22,902 nucleotides of DNA from an uncultured Bacteroides sp. (lineage in GTDB: Bacteria; Bacteroidota; Bacteroidia; Bacteroidales; Bacteroidaceae), in contig CABROZ010000025.1 in the NCBI GenBank assembly GCA_902472795.1, positions 1 through 22,902 on the forward strand, in the 5' to 3' direction. Shown piece after piece: positions 17,049 through 22,902 of the stretch (its first letter is position 1; every line of letters starts with the position of its first letter). Both the position numbers and the translations under genes were made by a program. The notes beneath the pieces were generated by a model that saw only the letters and a list, made by a program, of their open reading frames with translations, did not search any database and was not told where the DNA came from.

Positions 17049-19028
17049 ATGAAAAAGAGATACGTAAAAGTAGCGGCAGGCTCCGTCCTGCTGCTTCTGC
17101 TGGTTGCCGTAGCGGCTTTTCTGAGCCGCGGCAGCCTGTTGCGTCACATGGCAGACAAACACATGGCCGGTATAGAACAACGCTACGGGCTCGACATCGG
17201 TTACGACAGACTGCATATGAAAGGTCTGCGCACCATAGCAGTCGAAGGGCTGACCGTTGTTCCCTCGGGGCGCGACACGCTCCTTGCCCTGCAATCGCTC
17301 GACGTTCGCATCGGCTTGTGGCCGTTGCTTTGGGGCAACATCAACGTCCGTCACGTCGGTATGGACGGACTTTCGCTCCGCTTCATCAAACAGGACGGTA
17401 AGGCCAACTACGACTTCCTGTTTCTTCCTGCTTCCGAACAGCCCAAGCCGGACATCCCCAAGGCCGAAACAAACTATGCCCGCCGCGTCAACACACTGCT
17501 CGACTTGCTATTCGGGCTGCTCCCCGACAACGGCGAACTGAACAACCTTCACATTTATGAACGCAAGGACAGCAATTTCGTTGCATTCCACATCCCCCGG
17601 TTGCACATTTCCGACCGCCACTTCCAGTCAGAGATGCTCATCGAAGAAGACAGCCTCAGCCAACAGTGGAACATCAGCGGAGAACTGAACCCGTCGGACC
17701 GCCACCTGCATGCCACGGTCACCGCACCCCAGCTCACCGTCCCCTACATCGGCCGGCGCTTTGGTGCCGAAGTACAGTTCGACAGCCTTACGTGCCGCCT
17801 GTCGCAAGAGAAAGGCGACAACAACCTTGCCTGCCTTGTGGGCGAAGCTGAAGTGCGCGGCCTGCACGTCTATCACAAGCGCCTGTCCACCGAAAAGATC
17901 AACCTTGACCATGGGCAGCTACGTTTCCACGTCGATGTGGCGCCGCACTCCGTCGAACTGGACAGCGCCAGCCTGATACGCTTCAATGCACTCACTTTTC
18001 ATCCCTACATGCGGATAGAACACCCGCAGCAATCGGGTACGGCACCGACGTGGCACTTCACGGCATCGGTCAACAAGCCCTGGTTCCCGTCCGACGAACT
18101 GTTCAGCTCGCTGCCCAAAGGCTTGTTCGAGAATCTGGAAGGTATCCGCACGGAAGGCGAACTGGCCTATCACTTCCTGCTCGATGTGGACTTTGCACAA
18201 CTGGACAGCCTCCGCTTCGAATCGGAGCTGAAGGGCAGAGACTTCCATATCCTGCAGTTCGGGCGCACTCCGCTGAACAAGATGAACGGAGAATTCGAAT
18301 ACACGGCCTACGAAGACGGCCGTCCTGTCCGCACCTTCCCTGTAGGGCCTTCGTGGGAGCACTTCACTCCCCTGGCCGAAGTACCGGAGCTGTTGCAGAT
18401 GTCCGTCATGCAGAGCGAAGACGGTGCCTTCTTCTACCACCAGGGATTCTTGCCCGACGCGCTGCGCGAAGCCCTGATACACGACCTCAAGGTACGCAAG
18501 TTTGCACGGGGAGGCAGCACCATCTCGATGCAATTAGTCAAGAACGTCTTCCTGACCCGCAACAAGAACATAGCCCGCAAGCTGGAAGAAGCGCTCATAG
18601 TCTGGCTGATCGAAGGACAGCACCTCACGTCCAAAGAACGCATGTACGAGGTCTATCTGAACATAGCCGAATGGGGTCCCCTGATTTACGGCATTCACGA
18701 AGCAGCCGATTTCTACTTCGACAAACGACCTTCACAGCTCTCACTGGAAGAGTGTATCTTCCTGGCATCCATCATCCCCAAGCCCAAGCACTACAAGAGT
18801 TCCTTCACCCCCGACGGACGTCTGCGCGACAGCCAGGAAGGCTACTTCCGCCTCATCGCCGAACGGCTGGCCAAGAAAGGCCTCATCAGCGAGGAACAGG
18901 CCGCCAAGGTGGACATCGCCAACGTCACACTGCGCGGTGCAGCTCTTGCAAGCTTCCAGGCACAGGCTGAGGAAGGGGAGGAAGAAGTACCTGACCAGAC
19001 GGAAACTGAAACGGACGGAGACTTCTGA
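17049..19028 (+). CDS. AsmA-like domain fused to a GT51 peptidoglycan glycosyltransferase
   Basis: A 659-residue inner-membrane protein from ATG 17049; an earlier ATG at 17007 would add 14 polar residues upstream of the TM helix and overlaps the promoter. TM helix at about 8-26. Residues 40-400 look like an AsmA/DUF748-type beta-rich region (YDRLHMKGLRTIAVEGLTV, LDVRIGLWPLLWGNI, VRHVGMDGLSLRFIKQDGKAN). Residues 435-600 are a GT51 domain: EDGAFFYHQGF at 457-467 with catalytic E457, GGSTISMQLVKNVFL at 488-502, the second glutamate E534 in YEVYLNIAEWG (533-543), and LSLEECIFLASIIPKP. GT51 enzymes polymerise lipid II into glycan strands. There is no transpeptidase domain, so it is monofunctional. 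A Glu-rich tail ends the protein. It follows the ABC operon by 60 bp and converges with the lipoprotein gene. Confidence 0.9.
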   Translation: MKKRYVKVAAGSVLLLLLVAVAAFLSRGSLLRHMADKHMAGIEQRYGLDIGYDRLHMKGLRTIAVEGLTVVPSGRDTLLALQSLDVRIGLWPLLWGNINVRHVGMDGLSLRFIKQDGKANYDFLFLPASEQPKPDIPKAETNYARRVNTLLDLLFGLLPDNGELNNLHIYERKDSNFVAFHIPRLHISDRHFQSEMLIEEDSLSQQWNISGELNPSDRHLHATVTAPQLTVPYIGRRFGAEVQFDSLTCRLSQEKGDNNLACLVGEAEVRGLHVYHKRLSTEKINLDHGQLRFHVDVAPHSVELDSASLIRFNALTFHPYMRIEHPQQSGTAPTWHFTASVNKPWFPSDELFSSLPKGLFENLEGIRTEGELAYHFLLDVDFAQLDSLRFESELKGRDFHILQFGRTPLNKMNGEFEYTAYEDGRPVRTFPVGPSWEHFTPLAEVPELLQMSVMQSEDGAFFYHQGFLPDALREALIHDLKVRKFARGGSTISMQLVKNVFLTRNKNIARKLEEALIVWLIEGQHLTSKERMYEVYLNIAEWGPLIYGIHEAADFYFDKRPSQLSLEECIFLASIIPKPKHYKSSFTPDGRLRDSQEGYFRLIAERLAKKGLISEEQAAKVDIANVTLRGAALASFQAQAEEGEEEVPDQTETETDGDF

Positions 19029-19045
19029 CCTCACCGCTCCGTCCG
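19012..19045. terminator. Possible bidirectional terminator hairpin between convergent genes
   Basis: CGGACGGAG (19012-19020) and CTCCGTCCG (19037-19045) form a perfect 9-bp stem with a 16-nt loop over the GT51 stop codon. No T-run follows immediately (AATTTT comes about 10 nt later), so efficiency is uncertain. Confidence 0.4.
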
Positions 19046-19062
19046 CCACAAGCGAAATTTTC

Positions 19063-20253
19063 CTAATTCCGGGCTTTTTCCTTCAGATGACAGACTGCCA
19101 GTATCAGGTTCGAATCGAACTGAACATCCGCATCGAACGTTTTCCTCAGCTTCTCAAAGCTCTCGTCGGAAAACAACGAGGGATACAGCGGATAGACCCA
19201 CAAATCGTCCGAGGCATACAACAGGTTCAGCGCAATGGGATAATCGACCGACGACATGAAAGGGGCCTTGAACACACGTGTCTCTCCCGACTGGCTGTCA
19301 TAGAAGCACTTATAGCCCAGCCCCATGCCTGTCCCCATCTCGGAGAAAGAAAAGAACACACGGTTGCGGGTGACAAAGCAATGCTGGATATCGCCTAAGT
19401 AATCATGGTCGGCAAGCAGTTTGTCATATTCTTCCATACTGCCAGCTTCGCGTATCTGGTCGTAAGGCACTGTGCGACTGCCGAAGTCTATGCAAAGATA
19501 AGGATCGGCATCCGTTCCGTCCAACTCGTAAATCATGTTGCTCGACGGATAATAGAAGAAAGCACGTCCCCGCCCATCGTCGGTGAAGACAGACTCGAAC
19601 GTCACATTCACAAACTCTTTCTGAGGGAAATATTGTTTCTTCACGGTTTGCAGATCTACAGACAAAAGAGTCAGATTGTAATGTCCGGGATTATTGTCCT
19701 TGAAGCAACTGTACACCCATACGCCCTCTTCCGTCCGGAAAAAGGAATTGAACTCAACAGCAGCTTTCGCAGATTGCTCCAACAGGTTGCCGGAAAGATT
19801 ATAGGTATATATCCGGTTCCGGAACCGTTCGTGAACATACACCAGTCCACGCTTGGCATCAAGTTGCACGTCATTGATATACATATATTCATCGGGACCT
19901 TCGCCCTTATTGCCTATCATTCTGACAAAACGCCCACGGGCATCAAACAGAAACAGACTCATCGTCTTCTGGTCGAAGACAAGGATGTTCTCCTGCGTCA
20001 GATAGAGTTTCGTAACCCCACCAATCAAAACATCGTCGGTAGTTTCCAACGGGATATACCTCACGGTATCGAAATAATCATGAAAGTCGAAATCCTCGAC
20101 CTTGTCCACATTGACAGTAACCGTAGTACCTGCACTGGCAATCCAACGTGAGGGAGTCGAAGAGCACGCGGCGACCAGCCATACCATCAGCAACATTCCC
20201 ATAAACAGCCAGCCATTCGCCGCCTTCATCGCCTGCAATCCTTTTGTTTTCAT
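19063..20253 (-). CDS. 6-bladed beta-propeller lipoprotein (Bacteroidetes family)
   Basis: A 396-residue predicted lipoprotein: hydrophobic helix at about 15-28 and lipobox VAAC with C30. The rest is built of repeated beta-blade motifs, for example YIPLETTDDVLIGGVTKLYL, ILVFDQKTMSLFLFDARGRFV, IGNKGEGPDEYMYINDVQLD and RGLVYVHERFRNRIYTYNLSGN. These are the hallmark of the 6-bladed propeller proteins that are abundant in Bacteroides, mostly of unknown function and often paired with other surface or regulatory genes. No catalytic motif is visible; a binding role at the cell envelope is most likely. It has a long structured leader, a promoter at 20484-20515 and a 22-bp repeat array upstream. M9 is an alternative start. 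Confidence 0.85.
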   Translation of the reverse strand: MKTKGLQAMKAANGWLFMGMLLMVWLVAACSSTPSRWIASAGTTVTVNVDKVEDFDFHDYFDTVRYIPLETTDDVLIGGVTKLYLTQENILVFDQKTMSLFLFDARGRFVRMIGNKGEGPDEYMYINDVQLDAKRGLVYVHERFRNRIYTYNLSGNLLEQSAKAAVEFNSFFRTEEGVWVYSCFKDNNPGHYNLTLLSVDLQTVKKQYFPQKEFVNVTFESVFTDDGRGRAFFYYPSSNMIYELDGTDADPYLCIDFGSRTVPYDQIREAGSMEEYDKLLADHDYLGDIQHCFVTRNRVFFSFSEMGTGMGLGYKCFYDSQSGETRVFKAPFMSSVDYPIALNLLYASDDLWVYPLYPSLFSDESFEKLRKTFDADVQFDSNLILAVCHLKEKARN

Positions 20254-20323
20254 GTTTGATAGTTTTAAGTGTAACTCAAAAATCGGTGAAACCGGCGTGA
20301 AACTTTATATTTCACCACATTCC

Positions 20324-20423
20324 GCTGATAATCAGCAGTTAGCAGTCGGTGAAAGCGTGAAAGGAGAGAAAACATCTGTCTTCAAACAGTGCTGTTTCCG
20401 GCCATAGCCTTCACCCTTTCACC
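20324..20423 (-). promoter_or_regulatory. Structured leader of the beta-propeller lipoprotein mRNA
   Basis: The predicted leader is over 200 nt. Arms 20348-20364 and 20408-20423 (GGTGAAAGCGTGAAAGG and CCTTCACCCTTTCACC) are nearly complementary and enclose a perfect hairpin AAACAG-TG-CTGTTT (20384-20397). Next to it is a 13-bp palindrome GCTGATAATCAGC (20324-20336). The GGTGAAA word recurs at 20285. This could be a cis-regulatory RNA or a decayed repeat. Confidence 0.4.
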
Positions 20424-20483
20424 TTTCTTTTTCCCTAACCGCTGTTGCAAAGAGGGACTTTACGACCGCCAAGTGGCACTTGG

Positions 20484-20515
20484 CAAACGTAAACATCTAC
20501 TTCAGCACCGTCAAC
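20484..20515 (-). promoter_or_regulatory. Promoter of the beta-propeller lipoprotein gene, with initiation-site palindrome
   Basis: On the minus strand TACGTTTG (20491-20484) matches TAnnTTTG. GTTG at 20515-20512 lies 20 nt upstream as a near -33 match. Directly downstream, GCCAAGTG-G-CACTTGGC (20468-20484) is a perfect 17-bp dyad covering the expected start of transcription, a good operator candidate. Confidence 0.55.
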
Positions 20516-20529
20516 TGCCTGTAGTTGCC

Positions 20530-20617
20530 GGCAACAACACTTGCACGGCTCGCGAGCCACACTTGCACGGCTCACGAACGACACAAGTGTGGCTCACGAG
20601 CAACACAAGCGTGGCTC
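20530..20617 (-). repeat. 22-bp tandem repeat array (copy 2)
   Basis: Four 22-bp units (20530-20551, 20552-20573, 20574-20595, 20596-20617). On the minus strand two begin GAGCCGTGCAAGTGT, as in the array at 3-110, and two have a core in which GTGCAAG is replaced by ACACTTG or ACGCTTG. Junctions include the 12-bp palindrome GGCTCGCGAGCC (20546-20557). Relative to the adjacent promoter the orientation is the same as in copy 1, and the array edge is 39 nt from the -7 box. Confidence 0.88.
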
Positions 20618-20723
20618 ACAGCCCCTCTGCATCAGTGCCCAAATATATACAAAAGGGAAATTACACCCAACAAAAAGAGACTGACGAAAACTGACAATGC
20701 TCATAGACAACGACTTACGCATA

Positions 20724-20808
20724 GCGATGTAACAAAACTGTAAGGTTCCCGGCGTTTTCCCCATCACTTTCTCACAGGTAACAAAAGTTTTTCCCTACGT
20801 TACATCGC
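20724..20808. repeat. 10-bp inverted repeat pair with internal direct repeats
   Basis: GCGATGTAAC (20724-20733) and GTTACATCGC (20799-20808) are perfect inverse copies 65 bp apart. GTAACAAAA occurs at 20729-20737 and again at 20778-20786. It lies just beyond the 3' end of the secreted-protein gene and could be a weak long-range hairpin or a remnant element. No T-run supports a terminator. Confidence 0.5.
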
Positions 20809-20826
20809 CTGCAAAAATCGTACATT

Positions 20827-21609
20827 TCACGCCCCTTTCCGCAAGGAATTGGACGAAGCACGTCCTTTCGGCTCCTTCCGCGAAGACTCCTTTGCCGGAC
20901 GCTGTACAGGTGCCTTGTCTTTGTCCTTTTTAGGACGGCTGACCCTTTCGGGAGCCTTTCCCGGTTTCGGTCTTGCCGGACCCTTCGGTGCTTTCAAGTC
21001 GGGTTTCTTCACCGAATTCGGACGCGGACGGATGCTGCCGAAGTCCGAACGGCGACTGGACTGAAAGTGCTTGCCGTCGCGGATGCGGAAACTGCCCGTA
21101 TAAAACGCATGATGGTAGCGCCCCTTATAATAACTCACCTGGTTATGACGGGGACGGGCGTGTCCGCCGCAATAGGTCTTGTAATGAGGGGGACGCGGAT
21201 AATAGAAATGATTGCGATCGGTATAGGTCAGGTAAATGCGGAAATTCCAACGCCCGCCCGAAACATAGACGGGACGGAAGAAATAGGCAGCCTGCATAAA
21301 GCGGCCGTACTGGCTACGGTTGAGCACCCAGTGCAAGTCGTCGTTGCGGATGTCCAGACAATCGTAGTAGCGGTTCAGCGCCCACTCTTCGCCTCGAAGC
21401 ACATCGTCCATCAAAGGGCCGATGTTTACAATGAAATCGTAATTGATTTCGTACACGTCGTTATACTGTGCCGTACTCAGCTTCAACTCATAAGCCATCT
21501 TGTCTGTCAGAAAACGGGTTTCGTGACGCACGCGGCTGCTGCTCATCGCGGCACTGCACAAAACGGTACTTGCCAAAACGGTACAAAACAGGATGATAAA
21601 TCGTTTCAT
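20827..21609 (-). CDS. Uncharacterised secreted protein with basic Pro/Lys/Arg-rich tail
   Basis: A 260-residue protein I cannot assign to a named family. It has a signal peptide (about 1-21, ending CSAA). Residues 30-115 form a helical-looking region with TDKMAYELKLSTAQYNDVYEINYDF, reminiscent of the LTxxQ pattern in Spy/CpxP-type periplasmic proteins (weak resemblance only). Residues 115-180 are rich in Tyr, Arg and His. Residues 193-260 are low-complexity and strongly basic (K, R, P), suggesting binding to nucleic acid, LPS or other anionic envelope polymers (inference). The gene stands alone on its strand and, unusually for this window, has a strong Shine-Dalgarno sequence. Confidence 0.8.
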   Translation of the reverse strand: MKRFIILFCTVLASTVLCSAAMSSSRVRHETRFLTDKMAYELKLSTAQYNDVYEINYDFIVNIGPLMDDVLRGEEWALNRYYDCLDIRNDDLHWVLNRSQYGRFMQAAYFFRPVYVSGGRWNFRIYLTYTDRNHFYYPRPPHYKTYCGGHARPRHNQVSYYKGRYHHAFYTGSFRIRDGKHFQSSRRSDFGSIRPRPNSVKKPDLKAPKGPARPKPGKAPERVSRPKKDKDKAPVQRPAKESSRKEPKGRASSNSLRKGA

Positions 21610-21613
21610 GGTT

Positions 21614-21620
21614 CCCTCCT
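21614..21620 (-). promoter_or_regulatory. Strong Shine-Dalgarno for the secreted-protein gene
   Basis: The minus strand reads AGGAGGG, four bases before the ATG at 21609. A canonical site like this is absent from most other genes here and fixes the start codon. Confidence 0.75.
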
Positions 21621-21747
21621 TTTTTTATAATTGTTTTCTTCATGATAATTCCGGCAAAGCCACCGCTACCGTTCTTCTTCCAACAGAAAGTATCGGCCGC
21701 AGGCGGCAACAGTTGCCACGTCCGACACGGTGCCTTGCTCGTGACAC

Positions 21748-21776
21748 AAAAATAGGGAGAGAAAAATCCCCTCCCT
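21748..21776 (-). terminator. Terminator downstream of the CvfB-like gene
   Basis: On the minus strand AGGGAG (21776-21771), an 11-nt loop and CTCCCT (21759-21754) are followed by ATTTTTG. The same bases read TATTTTTG (21754-21747), a possible -7 box for the gene at 21609, so the site may serve both. A shorter dyad TAGGGATTTCCCTA occurs at 21800-21813-proximal sequence. Confidence 0.55.
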
Positions 21777-21809
21777 CGTCACATACTCTATTCCCCGGTA
21801 GGGAAATCC

Positions 21810-22649
21810 CTATTCTTTTGCCAGTACGATGCCGTCGTCCTGCAGCACCACCAAGCGTTTCTTGTACAAGTCGCCCACAGCCTTCTTGAACGTCTTCTTG
21901 CTGACACCGAACATTGCGTATATCTCTTCGGCCGGCGTCTTGTCGTTCAGCGGCGTGCGTCCGCCGTTGCTGCGTATGTGCTCGAGCAACGTCTTGGCAA
22001 AGTCGTCCACCTTGCCTGCGCCGGGCTTCTGGAGCATCAGGTCTATCTTGCCGTCGTCGCGCACCTGTTTCACGTATGCCTTCAGACGCATGCCGGTATG
22101 TAGCGGCTGAAATATCTCGCTGTCATAGAGCAATCCTCCGAAGCAGTTCTCGATGATGGCCTTGAAGCCTAAGTCGGTCTTCTGCCAGATCAGCACTTCC
22201 ACTTCCTGCCCCGGCACATAGTCGGCCTTCTCCTTCGACAGGTAACGATCGACCTTGGCCGAAGCCACAATCCGGTAGCTTTCCTCGTCCAGATGGACAT
22301 GGACGACATAGCGTTTGCCCACCTGCATTTTCATCTTCTGCTCGCTGAAAGGCACAAACAAGTCCTTCATCAGTCCCCAGTTCAGAAAAGCTCCGTACTG
22401 GTTGACCCACGCTACCTCCAGGCAGGCAAACTGACCTACCTGCACCAACGGCTCCTGCGTAGTGGCTACCAGACGCTCTTCGTTGTCCAAATAGATAAAG
22501 ACATCCAGCTCGTCGCCCACCTTGCAATCCTGCGGCACATAGCGTTTGGGCAGAAGAATCTCGCCCTCTACATCGTCGTCAAGATACATGCCGAAATCGA
22601 CCTGTTTCACCACCTTCAGCCTGTTGAATTTTCCTAATTCGATGCTCAT
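21810..22649 (-). CDS. CvfB-like S1 RNA-binding protein
   Basis: A 279-residue cytosolic protein with three S1-like OB-fold segments and a C-terminal winged helix. The first is about 1-65 (FNRLKVVKQVDFGMYLDD, EGEILLPKRYVP). The second is about 70-135 (QVGQFACLEVAWVNQYGAFLNWGL split at VNQYGAFLNWG). The third is about 145-210 (VPGQEVEVLIWQKTDLGFKAII, GKIDLMLQKPG). The winged helix is about 215-279 (TPAEEIYAMFGVSKKTFKKAVGDLYKKR). This is the CvfB/YitL architecture; CvfB binds RNA and affects virulence-gene expression in Staphylococcus aureus, while the role in Bacteroides is unknown. It has its own well-formed promoter and a very short leader of about 12-15 nt. Confidence 0.92.
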   Translation of the reverse strand: MSIELGKFNRLKVVKQVDFGMYLDDDVEGEILLPKRYVPQDCKVGDELDVFIYLDNEERLVATTQEPLVQVGQFACLEVAWVNQYGAFLNWGLMKDLFVPFSEQKMKMQVGKRYVVHVHLDEESYRIVASAKVDRYLSKEKADYVPGQEVEVLIWQKTDLGFKAIIENCFGGLLYDSEIFQPLHTGMRLKAYVKQVRDDGKIDLMLQKPGAGKVDDFAKTLLEHIRSNGGRTPLNDKTPAEEIYAMFGVSKKTFKKAVGDLYKKRLVVLQDDGIVLAKE

Positions 22650-22667
22650 AATCTTCTACTTTTCGGG

Positions 22668-22698
22668 CAAAGATAATGGAAACGGCAGGCAGAACAAA
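22668..22698 (-). promoter_or_regulatory. Promoter of the CvfB-like gene
   Basis: On the minus strand TTTG (22698-22695), a 19-nt spacer, then TATCTTTG (22675-22668). It is the best match to the Bacteroides -33/-7 consensus in the window. Confidence 0.75.
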
Positions 22699-22847
22699 AT
22701 CGTCAAGCTCATTTTTCGGCCGGACAGACAAAATAACACCTTGCGCTCCCTGCCTAAAACAACGCAGTGAATGTAAACTGAATATAATTATAACTTTTCA
22801 ATCTAAAAGATAACTTTCTTCTATGAACAAGTCTGTGCGAATTTTAT

Positions 22848-22855
22848 TATATTTG
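22848..22855 (+). promoter_or_regulatory. Possible -7 box for a gene beyond the right edge
   Basis: TATATTTG matches TAnnTTTG on the plus strand, but the surroundings (22760-22902) are AT-rich, so chance is likely. No -33 TTTG is seen and no gene starts before the window ends. Nothing else is recognised in 22700-22902. Confidence 0.25.
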
Positions 22856-22902
22856 TTGTAATCTGAAGTATCTTATTTGATTATCAACGCTTTGTAGAAA
22901 AC

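Larger units (their letters stand above)
20254..20826. other. 573-bp intergenic region rich in repeats
   Basis: No credible gene. From left to right it holds the leader of the beta-propeller gene with several inverted repeats (20284-20423), a promoter with an initiation-region palindrome (20468-20515), the second 22-bp array (20530-20617), an AT-rich stretch (20640-20720) with nothing recognised, and a 10-bp inverted repeat pair (20724-20808). Confidence 0.75.

Noticed and set aside
18050..18970. 306-residue open frame overlapping the GT51 gene
   Set aside because: Another-frame shadow with Arg/His-rich sequence and no motif, while the main frame has complete GT51 motifs.
20389..20743. Two small plus-strand open frames across array 2
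   Set aside because: They translate the repeat itself (Thr/His/Ala-rich), with no ribosome-binding site or family support.

Overview
The window looks like a chromosomal segment of a gut Bacteroides or close relative. Several promoter candidates match the Bacteroides consensus (-7 box TAnnTTTG, sometimes with TTTG about 19-20 nt upstream), and most genes lack a Shine-Dalgarno sequence. The gene content also fits: a RokA-type glucokinase, a NagZ/beta-lactamase fusion, a 6-bladed beta-propeller lipoprotein and a CvfB-like S1 protein. I saw no tRNA, rRNA, CRISPR array, transposase or phage gene.

Layout. 1-249: a 22-bp tandem repeat array directly upstream of a promoter. 250-1251 (+): YghZ-type aldo/keto reductase. 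1280-8760 (-): a four-gene cluster read right to left, consisting of a lipoprotein carrying only the 5'-nucleotidase C-terminal domain, a secreted protein carrying only the metallophosphatase domain, a degenerate GH3/beta-lactamase-like protein, and its intact paralogue. 9109-9462 (+): rplS with its own promoter, a possible leader hairpin and a strong terminator. 9762-10742 (-): ROK glucokinase with its own terminator. 10919-16988 (+): a full tripartite ABC efflux operon (ATPase, two MacB-type permeases, membrane-fusion adaptor, TolC-like channel), with a 161-bp inverted-repeat element between the two permease genes. 17049-19028 (+): a membrane-anchored protein joining an AsmA-like region to a GT51 peptidoglycan glycosyltransferase. 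19063-20253 (-): beta-propeller lipoprotein. 20254-20826: a long regulatory intergenic region with a second 22-bp array. 20827-21609 (-): uncharacterised secreted basic protein. 21810-22649 (-): CvfB-like RNA-binding protein.

Functional themes. Cell-wall turnover is represented by the NagZ-like fusion and the GT51 protein. Export is represented by the ABC pump. Periplasmic nucleotide hydrolysis is represented by the split 5'-nucleotidase.

The most unusual signal is the pair of 22-bp arrays 20 kb apart. Each sits upstream of a TAnnTTTG promoter, in the same orientation relative to it and at nearly the same distance. Each promoter is followed 1-2 nt later by CAAGTGCC. This looks like a shared promoter-associated regulatory cassette controlling the reductase and the beta-propeller lipoprotein. 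The second notable point is a tandem paralogue of the NagZ/beta-lactamase fusion in which both catalytic centres appear to be lost.
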